From: Streptomyces aureus
GTDB taxonomy: Bacteria > Actinomycetota > Actinomycetes > Streptomycetales > Streptomycetaceae
Direction of reading: 5' to 3'
DNA length: 36,908 bases
Assembly: GCF_001418135.1 (NCBI RefSeq)
Contig: NZ_LIPQ01000010.1
Location: 1 to 36,908 of the forward strand
A program made the position numbers and the translations under genes. This document shows positions 1 through 8,037 of this stretch, one piece after another (position 1 is the stretch's first letter; each line of letters opens with the position of its first letter). The notes beneath the pieces were generated by a model. It made no database searches and was not told where the DNA came from. It saw nothing but the letters and a program-made list of their open reading frames with translations.

Positions 1-22
1 CCGATGGCCCCGCCCGCCCCGG

Positions 23-472
23 TCACCCTCCGACCGGCAGCAGGCGGGACGGGGGGCGCGGGGTCAGGAGCAGCGGGTTCAGGTACCGGGCGCCTCTGAG
101 CAGGCCCCAGTGGAGGCAGGTCTCCGGACAGTGCGTGCCGGGGGCGACCCGGGCGATCGGGGTGCCGGCCGCGACCCGCGTGCCGGGCGCCACCAGCGGA
201 GTCACCGGGGTGAAGGTGGTCCGCAGCGGGGGAGTGCCCGACCGCGGCAGGGTCAGGGTGAGGACTCCGCGCCCGCCGACCGGGCCCGCGAAGGTGACCG
301 TGCCCGCGGTGGGGGCCAGGACCGGGCTGCCCGGTGGTGCGGCCAGGTCGACGCCGCGATGCCCGGCCGCGTAGGGGCCCGGCGGTGGCTGCCAGCCGCG
401 GAGGATCTCCGGGAGCGGCGGGCCCACCGGCCACAGGAGGCCGAGGGTCAGGATCAGTGCCGTGAGGTGCAT
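23..472 (-). CDS. M23-family peptidase-like secreted protein, degenerate active site
   Basis: A 149-aa protein with a short hydrophobic N-terminus (residues 4-16) that looks like a signal peptide or membrane anchor, followed by a LytM/M23 fold. The first zinc-ligand motif HxxxD is intact (His38, Asp42, in [10 protein letters not shown]), and the usual beta-strand run follows ([13 protein letters not shown]). The final HxH motif reads C-L-H (Cys119, His121), so the residue that is normally the first His is Cys. Known family members cleave peptidoglycan cross-links outside the membrane; here activity may be altered or absent. The start was chosen at ATG 472 because the signal-like segment begins there and upstream codons read as arginine-rich non-coding DNA. 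It is divergent from rpsB. I infer a wall-related role; the substitution makes the catalytic claim uncertain. Confidence 0.8.
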   Translation of the reverse strand: MHLTALILTLGLLWPVGPPLPEILRGWQPPPGPYAAGHRGVDLAAPPGSPVLAPTAGTVTFAGPVGGRGVLTLTLPRSGTPPLRTTFTPVTPLVAPGTRVAAGTPIARVAPGTHCPETCLHWGLLRGARYLNPLLLTPRPPSRLLPVGG

Positions 473-592
473 GGGAGAACGCTCCCCCGCACGGCCGGCT
501 CGCAGGGGCCGCGGACGGTTTCTGTGGACTGCCCGCCGGTTGTGGACAGCGCCGTCACCCGCTGCTCCCGGGGTCCCGTACACTTCCTATGG

Positions 593-637
593 CGACCCGG
601 GTCACCGGGTCGACTTCGCACGCCCCGCCACTACCCT
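593..637 (+). promoter_or_regulatory. Putative rpsB promoter with overlapping inverted repeat
   Basis: Bases 593-600 and 605-612 form a perfect 8-bp inverted repeat around a GTCA loop. Its right arm overlaps a possible -35 (TCGACT, 610-615), followed after 16 bases by TACCCT (632-637). This would give a leader of about 85 bases before rpsB. The match to the housekeeping consensus is only fair, so this is a suggestion. The rest of the 473-727 gap shows no gene. Confidence 0.3.
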
Positions 638-727
638 CACCGGCCGTGGCAGCGCCTTTCGGTCCCTCGCGGGCATGGCGCGTCGGGGCGTCAGGAACAT
701 AACCGAGAAACTCAAGGAGATACGGCC

Positions 728-1630
728 ATGGCCGTCGTCACGATGCGGGAGCTGCTGGAGAGCGGCGTCCACTTCGGTCACCAGACCCGTCGCTGGAACC
801 CGAAGATGAAGCGCTTCATCTTCACCGAGCGCAACGGCATCTACATCATCGACCTGCTCCAGTCGCTGTCGTACATCGACCGCGCCTACGAGTTCGTCAA
901 GGAGACTGTCGCGCACGGCGGCTCCATCATGTTCGTCGGTACGAAGAAGCAGGCCCAGGAGGCCATCGCCGAGCAGGCGACGCGTGTCGGCATGCCGTAC
1001 GTCAACCAGCGTTGGCTCGGTGGCATGCTCACCAACTTCTCCACCGTCTACAAGCGTCTGCAGCGCCTCAAGGAGCTTGAGCAGATCGACTTCGAGGATG
1101 TGGCCGCGTCCGGCCTCACCAAGAAGGAGCTCCTGGTCCTCTCCCGCGAGAAGGCCAAGCTGGAGAAGACCCTTGGTGGTATCCGCGAGATGCAGAAGGT
1201 GCCGAGCGCCGTCTGGATCGTCGACACCAAGAAGGAGCACATCGCCGTCGGTGAGGCGCGCAAGCTCCACATCCCGGTCGTCGCGATCCTCGACACCAAC
1301 TGCGACCCCGACGAGGTCGACTACAAGATCCCGGGCAACGACGACGCGATCCGCTCCGTCACCCTGCTCACCCGCGTGATCGCCGACGCCGTCGCCGAGG
1401 GCCTCATCGCCCGCTCCGGCGCCGCGACCGGCGACTCGAAGCCGGGCGAGAAGGCCGCCGGCGAGCCCCTCGCCGAGTGGGAGCGCGACCTGCTCGAGGG
1501 CGAGAAGAAGGCCGACGACGCCGAGGTCCAGACCTCCGCCGAGACCGAGAAGGTCGCCGACGCCGAGGCCGCCGAGGCCCCGGCCGAGGTTGCCGCCGAG
1601 GCTCCGGCCGCGGACGCCGAGCAGGCCTGA
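728..1630 (+). CDS. rpsB: 30S ribosomal protein S2
   Basis: A 300-aa S2 protein of the small ribosomal subunit. It begins [20 protein letters not shown], the standard S2 N-terminus, and carries conserved blocks [22 protein letters not shown] and [10 protein letters not shown] near residues 20-105. The C-terminal 60 residues are an Ala/Glu-rich acidic tail, longer than in enterobacterial S2 and common in actinobacteria. The start at ATG 728 follows AAGGAG at 714-719; longer in-frame extensions upstream read through the intergenic region and are not credible. It is first in the rpsB-tsf pair. In other bacteria S2 represses its own operon through the leader; nothing here proves that. Codon use is strongly biased, as expected for a highly expressed gene. 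Confidence 0.98.
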   Translation: MAVVTMRELLESGVHFGHQTRRWNPKMKRFIFTERNGIYIIDLLQSLSYIDRAYEFVKETVAHGGSIMFVGTKKQAQEAIAEQATRVGMPYVNQRWLGGMLTNFSTVYKRLQRLKELEQIDFEDVAASGLTKKELLVLSREKAKLEKTLGGIREMQKVPSAVWIVDTKKEHIAVGEARKLHIPVVAILDTNCDPDEVDYKIPGNDDAIRSVTLLTRVIADAVAEGLIARSGAATGDSKPGEKAAGEPLAEWERDLLEGEKKADDAEVQTSAETEKVADAEAAEAPAEVAAEAPAADAEQA

Positions 1631-1652
1631 CCCTTCAGGACCTTCGGGTGAC

Positions 1653-1683
1653 GACGGCGGGGGCCCACGAAGCCCCCGCCGTC
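1653..1683 (+). terminator. 12-bp hairpin between rpsB and tsf
   Basis: Arms 1653-1664 and 1672-1683 are perfectly complementary over 12 bp around a 7-base loop. No T-run follows, which is usual for streptomycete terminators. It probably attenuates transcription, or sets the rpsB:tsf transcript ratio, rather than fully ending the operon. Confidence 0.65.
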
Positions 1684-1732
1684 CACCCGTGGACCCGCCC
1701 GATCTTTCAGACTTCGAGAGAGAAACAGACTC

Positions 1733-2569
1733 ATGGCGAACTACACCGCCGCTGACGTCAAGAAGCTCCGCGAGCTCACCGGCGCCGGCATGATGGACTG
1801 CAAGAAGGCCCTCGACGAGGCCGACGGCAACGTCGACAAGGCCGTCGAGGCCCTGCGCATCAAGGGCCAGAAGGGTGTCGCCAAGCGCGAGGGCCGCTCC
1901 GCCGAGAACGGCGCCGTGGTCTCCCTCATCGCCGACGACAACACCTCCGGCGTCCTCGTCGAGCTGAAGTGCGAGACGGACTTCGTCGCCAAGGGTGACA
2001 AGTTCCAGGCCGTCGCCGACAAGCTCGCCGCCCACGTCGCCGCCACCTCCCCGGCCGACCTGGACGCGCTGCTCGCCTCCGAGATCGAGGCCGGCAAGAC
2101 CGTGCAGGCGTTCGTCGACGAGGCCAACGCCAACCTCGGCGAGAAGATCGTCCTGGACCGCTTCGCGCAGTACGCCGACGGCTTCGTCTTCGCGTACATG
2201 CACCGCACGATGCCGGACCTCCCGCCGCAGATCGGTGTCCTCGTCGAGTTCGACAAGGCCGACGCCGCCGTCGCCAAGGGTGTCGCCCAGCACATCGCCG
2301 CCTTCGCGCCGAAGTACCTCACCCGTGAGGACGTTCCGGCCGAGGTCGTCGAGACCGAGCGTCGCGTCGCCGAGGAGACCACCCGTGCCGAGGGCAAGCC
2401 CGAGGCCGCGCTCCCGAAGATCGTCGAGGGTCGCGTGAACGGCTTCTTCAAGGACGCGACGCTGCTCGGTCAGCCGTACGCCCTTGACAACAAGAAGTCC
2501 GTCCAGCAGATCCTGGACGAGGCCGGTGTCACCCTGAAGCGCTTCACCCGCATCAAGGTCGGCATCTGA
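1733..2569 (+). CDS. tsf: Translation elongation factor Ts
   Basis: A 278-aa EF-Ts, the guanine-nucleotide exchange factor for EF-Tu. The N-terminal UBA-like domain is recognisable ([19 protein letters not shown], residues 9-27). The nucleotide-exchange motif TDFV lies at residues 82-85, followed by the two core subdomains and a C-terminal module ending [14 protein letters not shown] 1733 is preceded by a purine-rich GAGAGAG stretch, a modest ribosome-binding site. It follows rpsB by about 100 bases that contain a strong hairpin, the normal bacterial arrangement. Length and motifs are standard. Confidence 0.98.
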   Translation: MANYTAADVKKLRELTGAGMMDCKKALDEADGNVDKAVEALRIKGQKGVAKREGRSAENGAVVSLIADDNTSGVLVELKCETDFVAKGDKFQAVADKLAAHVAATSPADLDALLASEIEAGKTVQAFVDEANANLGEKIVLDRFAQYADGFVFAYMHRTMPDLPPQIGVLVEFDKADAAVAKGVAQHIAAFAPKYLTREDVPAEVVETERRVAEETTRAEGKPEAALPKIVEGRVNGFFKDATLLGQPYALDNKKSVQQILDEAGVTLKRFTRIKVGI

Positions 2570-2655
2570 GTCCGTACGCGAACGCGACGGACACCGGACC
2601 CCGGTAGGGTCTGAGGCAGTCGTCCGCGCACGCGCAGGACGACCGCAGATCTGAC

Positions 2656-2709
2656 GAGGAGGCCATTGCCGTACGGGAAACCGCGAGGACCCAAGGCAAT
2701 GGCCTCCTT
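2656..2709 (+). promoter_or_regulatory. Long hairpin in the tsf-pyrH gap (terminator or attenuator)
   Basis: Arms 2657-2670 and 2695-2708 form 14 perfect base pairs, plus a G-T pair at 2656/2709, around a 24-base loop; TTCGT follows. The 5' arm contains a perfect Shine-Dalgarno core, AGGAGG. A smaller 7-bp stem (2619-2625 with 2637-2643) lies just upstream. The structure ends 24 bases before pyrH, so it may terminate tsf transcripts or modulate pyrH. A TAGGGT hexamer at 2605-2610 might be a -10 for pyrH, but no good -35 is seen. Confidence 0.6.
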
Positions 2710-2732
2710 CGTATGTGCACGAGGAGATCTCC

Positions 2733-3497
2733 ATGAACCAGGACGCCGTACAGGGCGACGACAACAACGGCAAGCAGGCCGGCCGCTACATGCTGAAGCT
2801 GTCCGGAGAAGCCTTCTCCGGCGGTACGGGCCTGGGCGTCGACCCCAATGTCGTGCACGCCATCGCGCGTGAGATCGCGGCCGTCGTCCGCGACGGCGCG
2901 GAGATCGCGGTGGTGATCGGCGGTGGCAACTTCTTCCGTGGCGCCGAGCTCCAGCAGCGCGGCATGGACAGGGCCCGCTCCGACTACATGGGCATGCTCG
3001 GCACCGTGATGAACTGCCTCGCCCTCCAGGACTTCCTGGAGAAGGAGGGCATCGACTCCCGCGTCCAGACCGCCATCACCATGGGCCAGGTCGCCGAGCC
3101 GTACATCCCGCTGCGCGCCGTGCGTCACCTGGAGAAGGGCCGTGTGGTCATCTTCGGTGCGGGCATGGGCATGCCGTACTTCTCCACGGACACCACCGCC
3201 GCGCAGCGCGCCCTGGAGATCGACGCCGAGGCGCTCCTCATGGGCAAGAACGGCGTGGACGGCGTCTACGACTCCGACCCGAAGGCCAACCCCGACGCGG
3301 TCAAGTTCGACGCACTGGAGTACGGCGAGGTGCTCTCCCGCGACCTCAAGGTCGCCGACGCCACCGCCATCACCCTGTGCCGGGACAACAACCTCCCGAT
3401 CCTCGTCTTCGAACTGCTCACCGAGGGCAATATCGCTCGCGCGGTGAAGGGTGAGAAGATCGGCACGCTCGTGAGCGACCAGGGCACCCGGGCCTGA
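2733..3497 (+). CDS. pyrH: UMP kinase
   Basis: A 254-aa bacterial UMP kinase of the amino-acid-kinase fold, converting UMP to UDP in pyrimidine nucleotide synthesis in the cytoplasm. The phosphate-binding Lys/Gly segment LKLSGEAF is at residues 21-28, and the GGGNFFRG loop at 63-70. The substrate region [15 protein letters not shown] and the nucleotide loop [14 protein letters not shown] follow. The N-terminal 17 residues are a polar extension. ATG 2733 is preferred because GAGGAGA sits 6-7 bases upstream; an in-frame GTG at 2715 has no such site. The position between tsf and frr is conserved in actinobacteria. A long hairpin sits just before it. Confidence 0.97.
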   Translation: MNQDAVQGDDNNGKQAGRYMLKLSGEAFSGGTGLGVDPNVVHAIAREIAAVVRDGAEIAVVIGGGNFFRGAELQQRGMDRARSDYMGMLGTVMNCLALQDFLEKEGIDSRVQTAITMGQVAEPYIPLRAVRHLEKGRVVIFGAGMGMPYFSTDTTAAQRALEIDAEALLMGKNGVDGVYDSDPKANPDAVKFDALEYGEVLSRDLKVADATAITLCRDNNLPILVFELLTEGNIARAVKGEKIGTLVSDQGTRA

Positions 3498-3591
3498 CCC
3501 GAACCGGGGAACCGCCCCGCAAGGGGATGGACAGAGCCCTGCCGGTCGTACACCGTGCAGGACACAACGCGACGACACGCAGGAGCATGTG

Positions 3592-4149
3592 GTGATCGAA
3601 GAGACCCTCCTCGAGGCCGAGGAGAAGATGGAGAAGGCCGTCGTGGTCGCCAAGGAGGACTTCGCCGCGATCCGCACCGGCCGTGCGCACCCGGCGATGT
3701 TCAACAAGATCGTGGCGGACTACTACGGTGCCATCACCCCCATCAACCAGCTGGCGTCCTTCTCCGTCCCGGAGCCGCGGATGGCCGTGGTGACCCCGTT
3801 CGACAAGAGCGCGCTGCGCAACATCGAGCAGGCGATCCGGGACTCGGACCTCGGCGTCAACCCGAGCAACGACGGCAACATCATCCGGGTGGTGTTCCCC
3901 GAGCTGACGGAGGAGCGCCGCCGGGAGTACATCAAGGTCGCCAAGAGCAAGGCCGAGGACTCGAAGATCTCGATCCGCTCGGTCCGCCGCAAGGCCAAGG
4001 AGACCATCGACAAGCTCGTCAAGGACGGCGAGGTCGGCGAGGACGAGGGCCGCCGCGCCGAGAAGGAGCTCGACGACACCACCGCGAAGTACGTCTCGCA
4101 GGTGGACGAGCTGCTCAAGCACAAGGAAGCCGAGCTGCTCGAGGTCTGA
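3592..4149 (+). CDS. frr: Ribosome recycling factor
   Basis: A 185-aa ribosome recycling factor, which splits post-termination 70S ribosomes with EF-G. Diagnostic stretches are visible: AIRTGRAHP near residue 26, [14 protein letters not shown] near 60, [11 protein letters not shown] near 90 and [11 protein letters not shown] near 130, with the long three-helix-bundle character of the family. Two adjacent GTG codons (3589, 3592) could start it; 3592 is chosen because AGGAG at 3581-3585 then has a normal 6-base spacing. Its stop overlaps the cdsA start (TGATG), so the two are probably translationally coupled. Confidence 0.97.
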   Translation: MIEETLLEAEEKMEKAVVVAKEDFAAIRTGRAHPAMFNKIVADYYGAITPINQLASFSVPEPRMAVVTPFDKSALRNIEQAIRDSDLGVNPSNDGNIIRVVFPELTEERRREYIKVAKSKAEDSKISIRSVRRKAKETIDKLVKDGEVGEDEGRRAEKELDDTTAKYVSQVDELLKHKEAELLEV

Positions 4150-5252
4150 TGAACGACTCTTCCTGGGGGGCCCCGGCCGGTTCCGGCCGTGGGGGACCCG
4201 ACCAGGGGCCCGTCCCGGCGGGTCCCGCATACGATCGGCAGCAGGCGGCGCAGACTCGGCCCATGCCCATCGTGCCCGACGTTCCCGCCGGCGGATTCCA
4301 GGACGGTCACGGCCGGGGGGCCGCTCACCAGAGCGGTCCCCTGTTCCGTGACGAGACGCCGCACGAGCACCCGCAGGAGCCCATGCCCAGCCCCACCCCG
4401 CCTCCGCCGCCCGCGCCGTCGGCGCCACGGCAGAAGAAGAGCGCGGGGCGCAATCTGGGCGCGGCCATAGGGGTCGGGGTGGGCCTCGGGGCCGTCATCA
4501 TCGCCTCGCTGTACATCTGGCCGCCGGCGTTCGTCGGGGTGATAGCGGTCGCCGTGGTGGTCGGGCTGTGGGAGCTGACCTCCCGCCTCCAGGAGCGCAA
4601 GGGGATCAAGGCTCCGTTGGTGCCGCTCGCGGTCGGCGGCGCGGCGATGGTCGTCGCCGGTTACGTCCGGGGGCCCGAGGGCGCCTGGGTGGCGATGGCG
4701 CTCACGGCGCTCGCGGTACTCGTCTGGCGGATGACGGAACCTCCCGAGGGCTATCTGAAGGACGTCACGGCGGGTGTGTTCGCGGCGTTCTACGTGCCGT
4801 TCCTGGCGACGTTCGTGGCGTTGATGCTCACCGCCGACGACGGCCCGCAGCGGGTGCTGACGTTCCTGGTGCTGACGGTGGTCAGCGACACGGGTGCGTA
4901 CGCGGTCGGCTGGCGCTTCGGCAAGCGCAAGCTGGCGCCGAGGATCAGTCCCGGAAAGACCCGTGAGGGTCTGTTCGGGGCGGTGGCCTTCGCGATGGCG
5001 GCGGGCGCGCTGTGCATGCAGTTCATGATCGACGACGGTGTCTGGTGGCAGGGTCTGCTGCTGGGTCTCGCGGTGGCGACGAGCGCGACGCTCGGCGACC
5101 TCGGCGAGTCGATGATCAAGCGGGACCTGGGCATCAAGGACATGGGCACCCTGCTGCCGGGGCACGGCGGGATCATGGACCGGCTGGACTCGCTGCTGCC
5201 GACGGCTCCGGTCGTGTGGCTGCTGTTCGTGATCTTCGTCGGTTCGGCCTGA
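4149..5252 (+). CDS. cdsA: Phosphatidate cytidylyltransferase (CDP-diglyceride synthase)
   Basis: A 367-aa integral membrane enzyme making CDP-diacylglycerol from phosphatidate and CTP, the branch point of phospholipid synthesis. The C-terminal family signature is clear at about residues 319-350: SMIKRDLGIKD, then PGHGGIMDRLDSLLP. Around eight hydrophobic segments begin near residue 112. The first ~100 residues are a Pro/Gly-rich cytoplasmic extension absent from enterobacterial CdsA but usual in streptomycetes. ATG 4149 overlaps the frr stop by one base; longer in-frame versions would run inside frr and were discarded. A GC-rich inverted repeat (about 4165-4200) lies within the N-terminal coding region. 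A strong terminator follows. Confidence 0.95.
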   Translation: MNDSSWGAPAGSGRGGPDQGPVPAGPAYDRQQAAQTRPMPIVPDVPAGGFQDGHGRGAAHQSGPLFRDETPHEHPQEPMPSPTPPPPPAPSAPRQKKSAGRNLGAAIGVGVGLGAVIIASLYIWPPAFVGVIAVAVVVGLWELTSRLQERKGIKAPLVPLAVGGAAMVVAGYVRGPEGAWVAMALTALAVLVWRMTEPPEGYLKDVTAGVFAAFYVPFLATFVALMLTADDGPQRVLTFLVLTVVSDTGAYAVGWRFGKRKLAPRISPGKTREGLFGAVAFAMAAGALCMQFMIDDGVWWQGLLLGLAVATSATLGDLGESMIKRDLGIKDMGTLLPGHGGIMDRLDSLLPTAPVVWLLFVIFVGSA

Positions 5253-5267
5253 TCCGTACGCGTGTGC

Positions 5268-5307
5268 CGTCAGGGCCCGTCACCCTCCGGGGTGACGGGC
5301 CCTGACG
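5268..5307 (+). terminator. Strong stem-loop terminator after cdsA
   Basis: Arms 5268-5285 and 5290-5307 pair perfectly over 18 bp with a TCCG tetraloop. It sits 16 bases after the cdsA stop and 65 bases before the next start, so it closes the rpsB-cdsA cluster. There is no U-tract, as is typical for this GC class. Confidence 0.9.
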
Positions 5308-5371
5308 CATGGGGGCGGCATGTGGGTGCAGCCGCCGAGCCGGAACCGTGCCGCATGAGGACAATGCGGAC

Positions 5372-6988
5372 ATGGCATCCAAGGCAGGCGCCGACGGCGC
5401 ACCCGCGGGGGCACGGCTCGTCCTGCTGACCCTCGCGGCGGGCCAGTTCCTGATGGCCCTCGACAGCTCCGTCATGAACGTGGCGATCGCGACCGTGGCC
5501 GAGGACGTGGGCACCACGGTGACCGGGATCCAGGGCGCCATCACCGCGTACACGCTGGTGATGGCGATGTTCATGATCCCCGGGGGCAAGGTCGGGGTGC
5601 TGATCGGCCGTCGGCGCGCGTTCATGATCGGCTGCGTGATCTACGGCTGCGGCTCGCTGACCACGGCGCTCGCTCCGAACCTGCCCGTTCTGCTGATCGG
5701 CTGGTCGTTCCTCGAAGGCATCGGGGCGGCGCTCATCCTGCCGTCGATCGTGGCGCTGGTGGCCGGCAACTTCCCCACCGAGGGCCGGGCCGCGGCGTAC
5801 GGCATCGTGGCGGCGGCGGGCGCCGTGGCCATCGGGCTCGGACCGCTCATCGGCGGTATCGCCACGACCTACTTCTCCTGGCGCTGGGTCTTCGCCGGCG
5901 AGGTCCTGGTCGTGCTCGTCATCCTGGTGTTCGCCCGCCGCATCGCCGACGCCGGCGACGAGGAACACCCTCGCATCGATCTCGTCGGCGCCGTCCTGTC
6001 CGCCGCCGGGCTCGGGATCTTCGTCTACGGCGTCCTGCGCTCGGACGAATGGGGCTGGGTCCAGCCGAAGACCGACGCTCCCGCATGGCTCGGGGTGTCG
6101 ATGACCGTGTGGCTGATGCTGGCGGGGCTGCTCCTGGTGTATCTGTTCCTCCGCTGGGAGGCCCGCCTCGTCGAGCGGGGCCGGGATCCGCTCGTCGACC
6201 CGGCCATGCTGCGGAACAAGCAGCTGACCGGCGGACTGACGATGTTCTTCTTCCAGTACCTCGTGCAGATGGGCGTCTTCTTCGTCGTCCCGCTCTATCT
6301 GTCCGTGGCCCTCGGTCTGTCCGCGCTGCAGACGGGCGCCCGGATCCTGCCGCTCTCCCTGACGCTGCTGGCCGCCGCCGTCCTCATCCCGCGCTTCCTC
6401 CCCGACGTCTCGCCGCGGCGGGTGGTACGGATCGGGGTGGCGGCGCTCCTCGCCGGTGCGGTCGCCCTGATGGCCGCGCTGGACACGGACGCCGGAGCGG
6501 AGATCGTCACCGTCCCGCTGCTGCTGATCGGCTTCGGGATGGGGGCCCTGGCCTCCCAGCTCGGATCGGTCACGGTGTCCGCGGTCTCCGACCGACAGAG
6601 CGCGGAGGTCGGAGGCATCCAGAACGCCGTCACCAACCTCGGCTCCTCGATGGGCACGGCGCTCGCGGGCTCCCTGATGATCGCCGCGCTCACGTCGTCG
6701 TTCCTGGGCGCCGTGGAGCGGAACGAGGCGATCCCGGACGAGGTGAAGAACCAGGCCGTCGTCGAGCTCCAGAGCGGCGTCCCGTTCCTCTCGGACGCCC
6801 AGCTGACGACCGCCCTCGACGAGGCGGGCACCAGCGAGGAGGTCGCCGCGGCCGCCCTGGAGGCGAACGAGGCAGCCCGCCTGGACGGCCTGAAGGCAGC
6901 CCTGGCGATCCTGGCCGGCGCGTCCGTCATGGCACTCTTCTTCACCCAGCGAATCCCACGCACCCAGCCCCGGTCACCCGCACCCTGA
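5372..6988 (+). CDS. MFS drug-exporter-type permease (DHA2 family, 14 TM)
   Basis: A 538-aa permease with about 14 hydrophobic segments, matching the DHA2/EmrB-QacA branch of proton-coupled exporters. The first helix carries the family pattern FLMALDSSVMNVAIATVAED (about residues 27-46). A motif-A-like loop GGKVGVLIGRRRAF is near residues 70-84, and a motif-C-like helix with G/A repeats (AAAGAVAIGLGPLIGG) is near 150. The C-terminal loop before the last helix is long and acidic. The start at ATG 5372 follows GAGGA at 5357-5361. It is a single gene after the cdsA terminator, with no local regulator; its substrate cannot be inferred. It ends about 25 bases before the left island repeat. Confidence 0.9.
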   Translation: MASKAGADGAPAGARLVLLTLAAGQFLMALDSSVMNVAIATVAEDVGTTVTGIQGAITAYTLVMAMFMIPGGKVGVLIGRRRAFMIGCVIYGCGSLTTALAPNLPVLLIGWSFLEGIGAALILPSIVALVAGNFPTEGRAAAYGIVAAAGAVAIGLGPLIGGIATTYFSWRWVFAGEVLVVLVILVFARRIADAGDEEHPRIDLVGAVLSAAGLGIFVYGVLRSDEWGWVQPKTDAPAWLGVSMTVWLMLAGLLLVYLFLRWEARLVERGRDPLVDPAMLRNKQLTGGLTMFFFQYLVQMGVFFVVPLYLSVALGLSALQTGARILPLSLTLLAAAVLIPRFLPDVSPRRVVRIGVAALLAGAVALMAALDTDAGAEIVTVPLLLIGFGMGALASQLGSVTVSAVSDRQSAEVGGIQNAVTNLGSSMGTALAGSLMIAALTSSFLGAVERNEAIPDEVKNQAVVELQSGVPFLSDAQLTTALDEAGTSEEVAAAALEANEAARLDGLKAALAILAGASVMALFFTQRIPRTQPRSPAP

Positions 6989-7013
6989 AGCGGCGAACCG
7001 GGCCACGGGCGCG

Positions 7014-7058
7014 CGTCTGCGACACTGGTACCACCATGCCCAAGCCCGGAGAACTCAC
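7014..7058. repeat. Left direct repeat of the rlmN 5' end (attL-like)
   Basis: 45 bases that match 10724-10768 at 41 positions. They comprise 15 identical bases, four mismatched bases (7029-7032), then 26 identical bases starting ACCATGCCC. The copy covers a -10-like GACACT, the rlmN ATG and seven codons plus two bases of the eighth. The homology stops abruptly at 7059. The separation of the copies is exactly 3,710 bases. Confidence 0.9.
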
Positions 7059-7086
7059 CGGGATACGGGCCGCACAGGGCACCTGA
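7036..7086 (+). pseudogene. Stranded rlmN 5' fragment (16-codon stub)
   Basis: ATG 7036 begins MPKPGELT, identical to the first eight residues of RlmN (10746), then diverges at GIRAAQGT and stops at 7084-7086. The natural reading is that insertion separated the native promoter and first codons from the gene. Whether the stub is transcribed or translated is unknown; unlike the intact copy it lacks the G-run just before the ATG. Confidence 0.75.
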
Positions 7087-7152
7087 CCTGCACATTTGGT
7101 CCAGATCAGGGGCCCTGTTCAGCTCGTGGGGCCGTCTCTGGGAGTCGACGTC

Positions 7153-7363
7153 GTGAGTGCCTCTACGGATATGCGGTTGGAGGAGTAGATCGACTCGATC
7201 GTGATCCCCGCCTTGTCCTGGACATGCTGTCGGGGCTCACCAGCGGTTGCTGCTCTACCCGGAGCGGGGTTTCACGATCGCTCAGGGCGTCCCGGAGGAC
7301 GTGACCGCGGCCTACGGGCGGCTGCGCAGCGCGGGGTTCGTCAGCCGACTCATGGCGGAGTGA
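7153..7363 (+). pseudogene. Decayed coding remnant at the left of the island
   Basis: Protein-like text is split between frames. A GTG at 7153 gives VSASTDMRLEE followed at once by a TAG. A second frame gives DPRLVLDMLSGLTS near 7205-7240. A third frame then gives LLLYPERGFTIAQGVPED and AAYGRLRSAGFVSRLMAE, ending in TGA at 7361-7363. Together these suggest one small gene carrying at least one frameshift and one nonsense change. I do not recognise the family. The alternative is chance high-GC open frames. Confidence 0.35.
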
Positions 7364-7636
7364 GCCTACTACTTGCAGCCGAGGTCTGGCCTCACCCAAC
7401 CGGGGCCCTCTGTGCCCGGCTGCTGATGCTGGCCCGTGCGAGTGATGGTTTCCGCGGGTCGGGGCGTGTCTGTTCGCGATGTGGCAGCGACAACCGCTTT
7501 CCGCCGATGCGCGAGACATGTGTACCCATTTTCAGCCACCGTTTGTAGTTTCGGCGTTGCTCATGGTTTCGACTTGTCATCCTGCATCCGCGACACGAGG
7601 TGCCTACGTGTTGAGGCCAACGGGAGGGGCGAAAAC
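7364..7636. other. Island intergenic stretch, no gene seen
   Basis: Open frames here have no coding character. The stretch probably holds the promoter of the following two-gene module. A good ribosome-binding run (GGGAGGGG, 7622-7629) lies at its right end. No clear -35/-10 pair can be named. Confidence 0.4.
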
Positions 7637-8035
7637 GTGAGTGACCAAGCGCAATTGGCTGCTGTGGCTGGGTCTGCTGCTGCGGCCCTTGTTGCCGAGA
7701 TGGTCCGGGACAGCTGGTCCTCGGCGCGGGCTGTGGCCGTCCGCATTTTCCGTCGTGGCGGGGAAGCTGAGGCGGAGCGGCAGCTGAGTCGACTCGACGA
7801 GGACCAAGCACAGGCCAACGCTACGGACGCAGCCGTACTGCGAGACCGCTGGCAGCGGCGTTTCCTCACGCTGCTGGAGGACTACCCCGAAGCGGCCGAA
7901 GATCTGGCAGCCCTTGTTAGCCGGCACTCCGACCAACCAGCTGGCGTCGTAAGCCAGAGTGCGACTGGAAACAGCGGCCCGGTGATCCAAGTAGGGAGGG
8001 ACAACTTCGGCGGCCTCAACACAGGGGGCAGCTGA
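7637..8035 (+). CDS. Small helical protein with C-terminal GRD-type motif, partner of the following NTPase-like protein
   Basis: A 132-aa protein with no enzymatic motif that I recognise. Residues 7-20 form a short Ala-rich hydrophobic helix. A charged amphipathic helical region follows (about 25-95; AEAERQLSRLDEDQAQ, then RDRWQRRFLTLLEDYPEAAEDL). The tail reads SGPVIQVGRDNFGGLNTGG. This layout resembles a common actinobacterial group of small helical proteins ending in a beta-like GRD[VN] motif; that is an impression from memory, not a search. The GTG at 7637 is chosen because GGGAGGGG precedes it by about 7 bases. It ends two bases before the next ATG, so the pair is almost certainly co-translated. 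The function is unknown; context suggests an accessory or sensor subunit. Confidence 0.75.
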   Translation: MSDQAQLAAVAGSAAAALVAEMVRDSWSSARAVAVRIFRRGGEAEAERQLSRLDEDQAQANATDAAVLRDRWQRRFLTLLEDYPEAAEDLAALVSRHSDQPAGVVSQSATGNSGPVIQVGRDNFGGLNTGGS

Positions 8036-8037
8036 TC

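Noticed and set aside
602-2773. 723-aa open frame on the minus strand across rpsB and tsf
   Set aside because: Antisense shadow of two highly expressed genes. Its text is leucine/glycine/aspartate-rich without any domain, as expected from high-GC codon bias.
3529-3562. Promoter for frr (TGGACA and TACACC)
   Set aside because: The spacer is only 15 bases and the hexamers are weak. Co-transcription with pyrH is equally likely.
7201-7548. 115-aa frame at the left of the island
   Set aside because: Composition is unlike a protein. The better signal in this stretch is the frame-split remnant at 7153-7363.
7436-7636. N-terminal extension of the small island protein
   Set aside because: The upstream 67 codons have cysteine-rich, non-coding character, whereas GTG 7637 has a clear ribosome-binding run.
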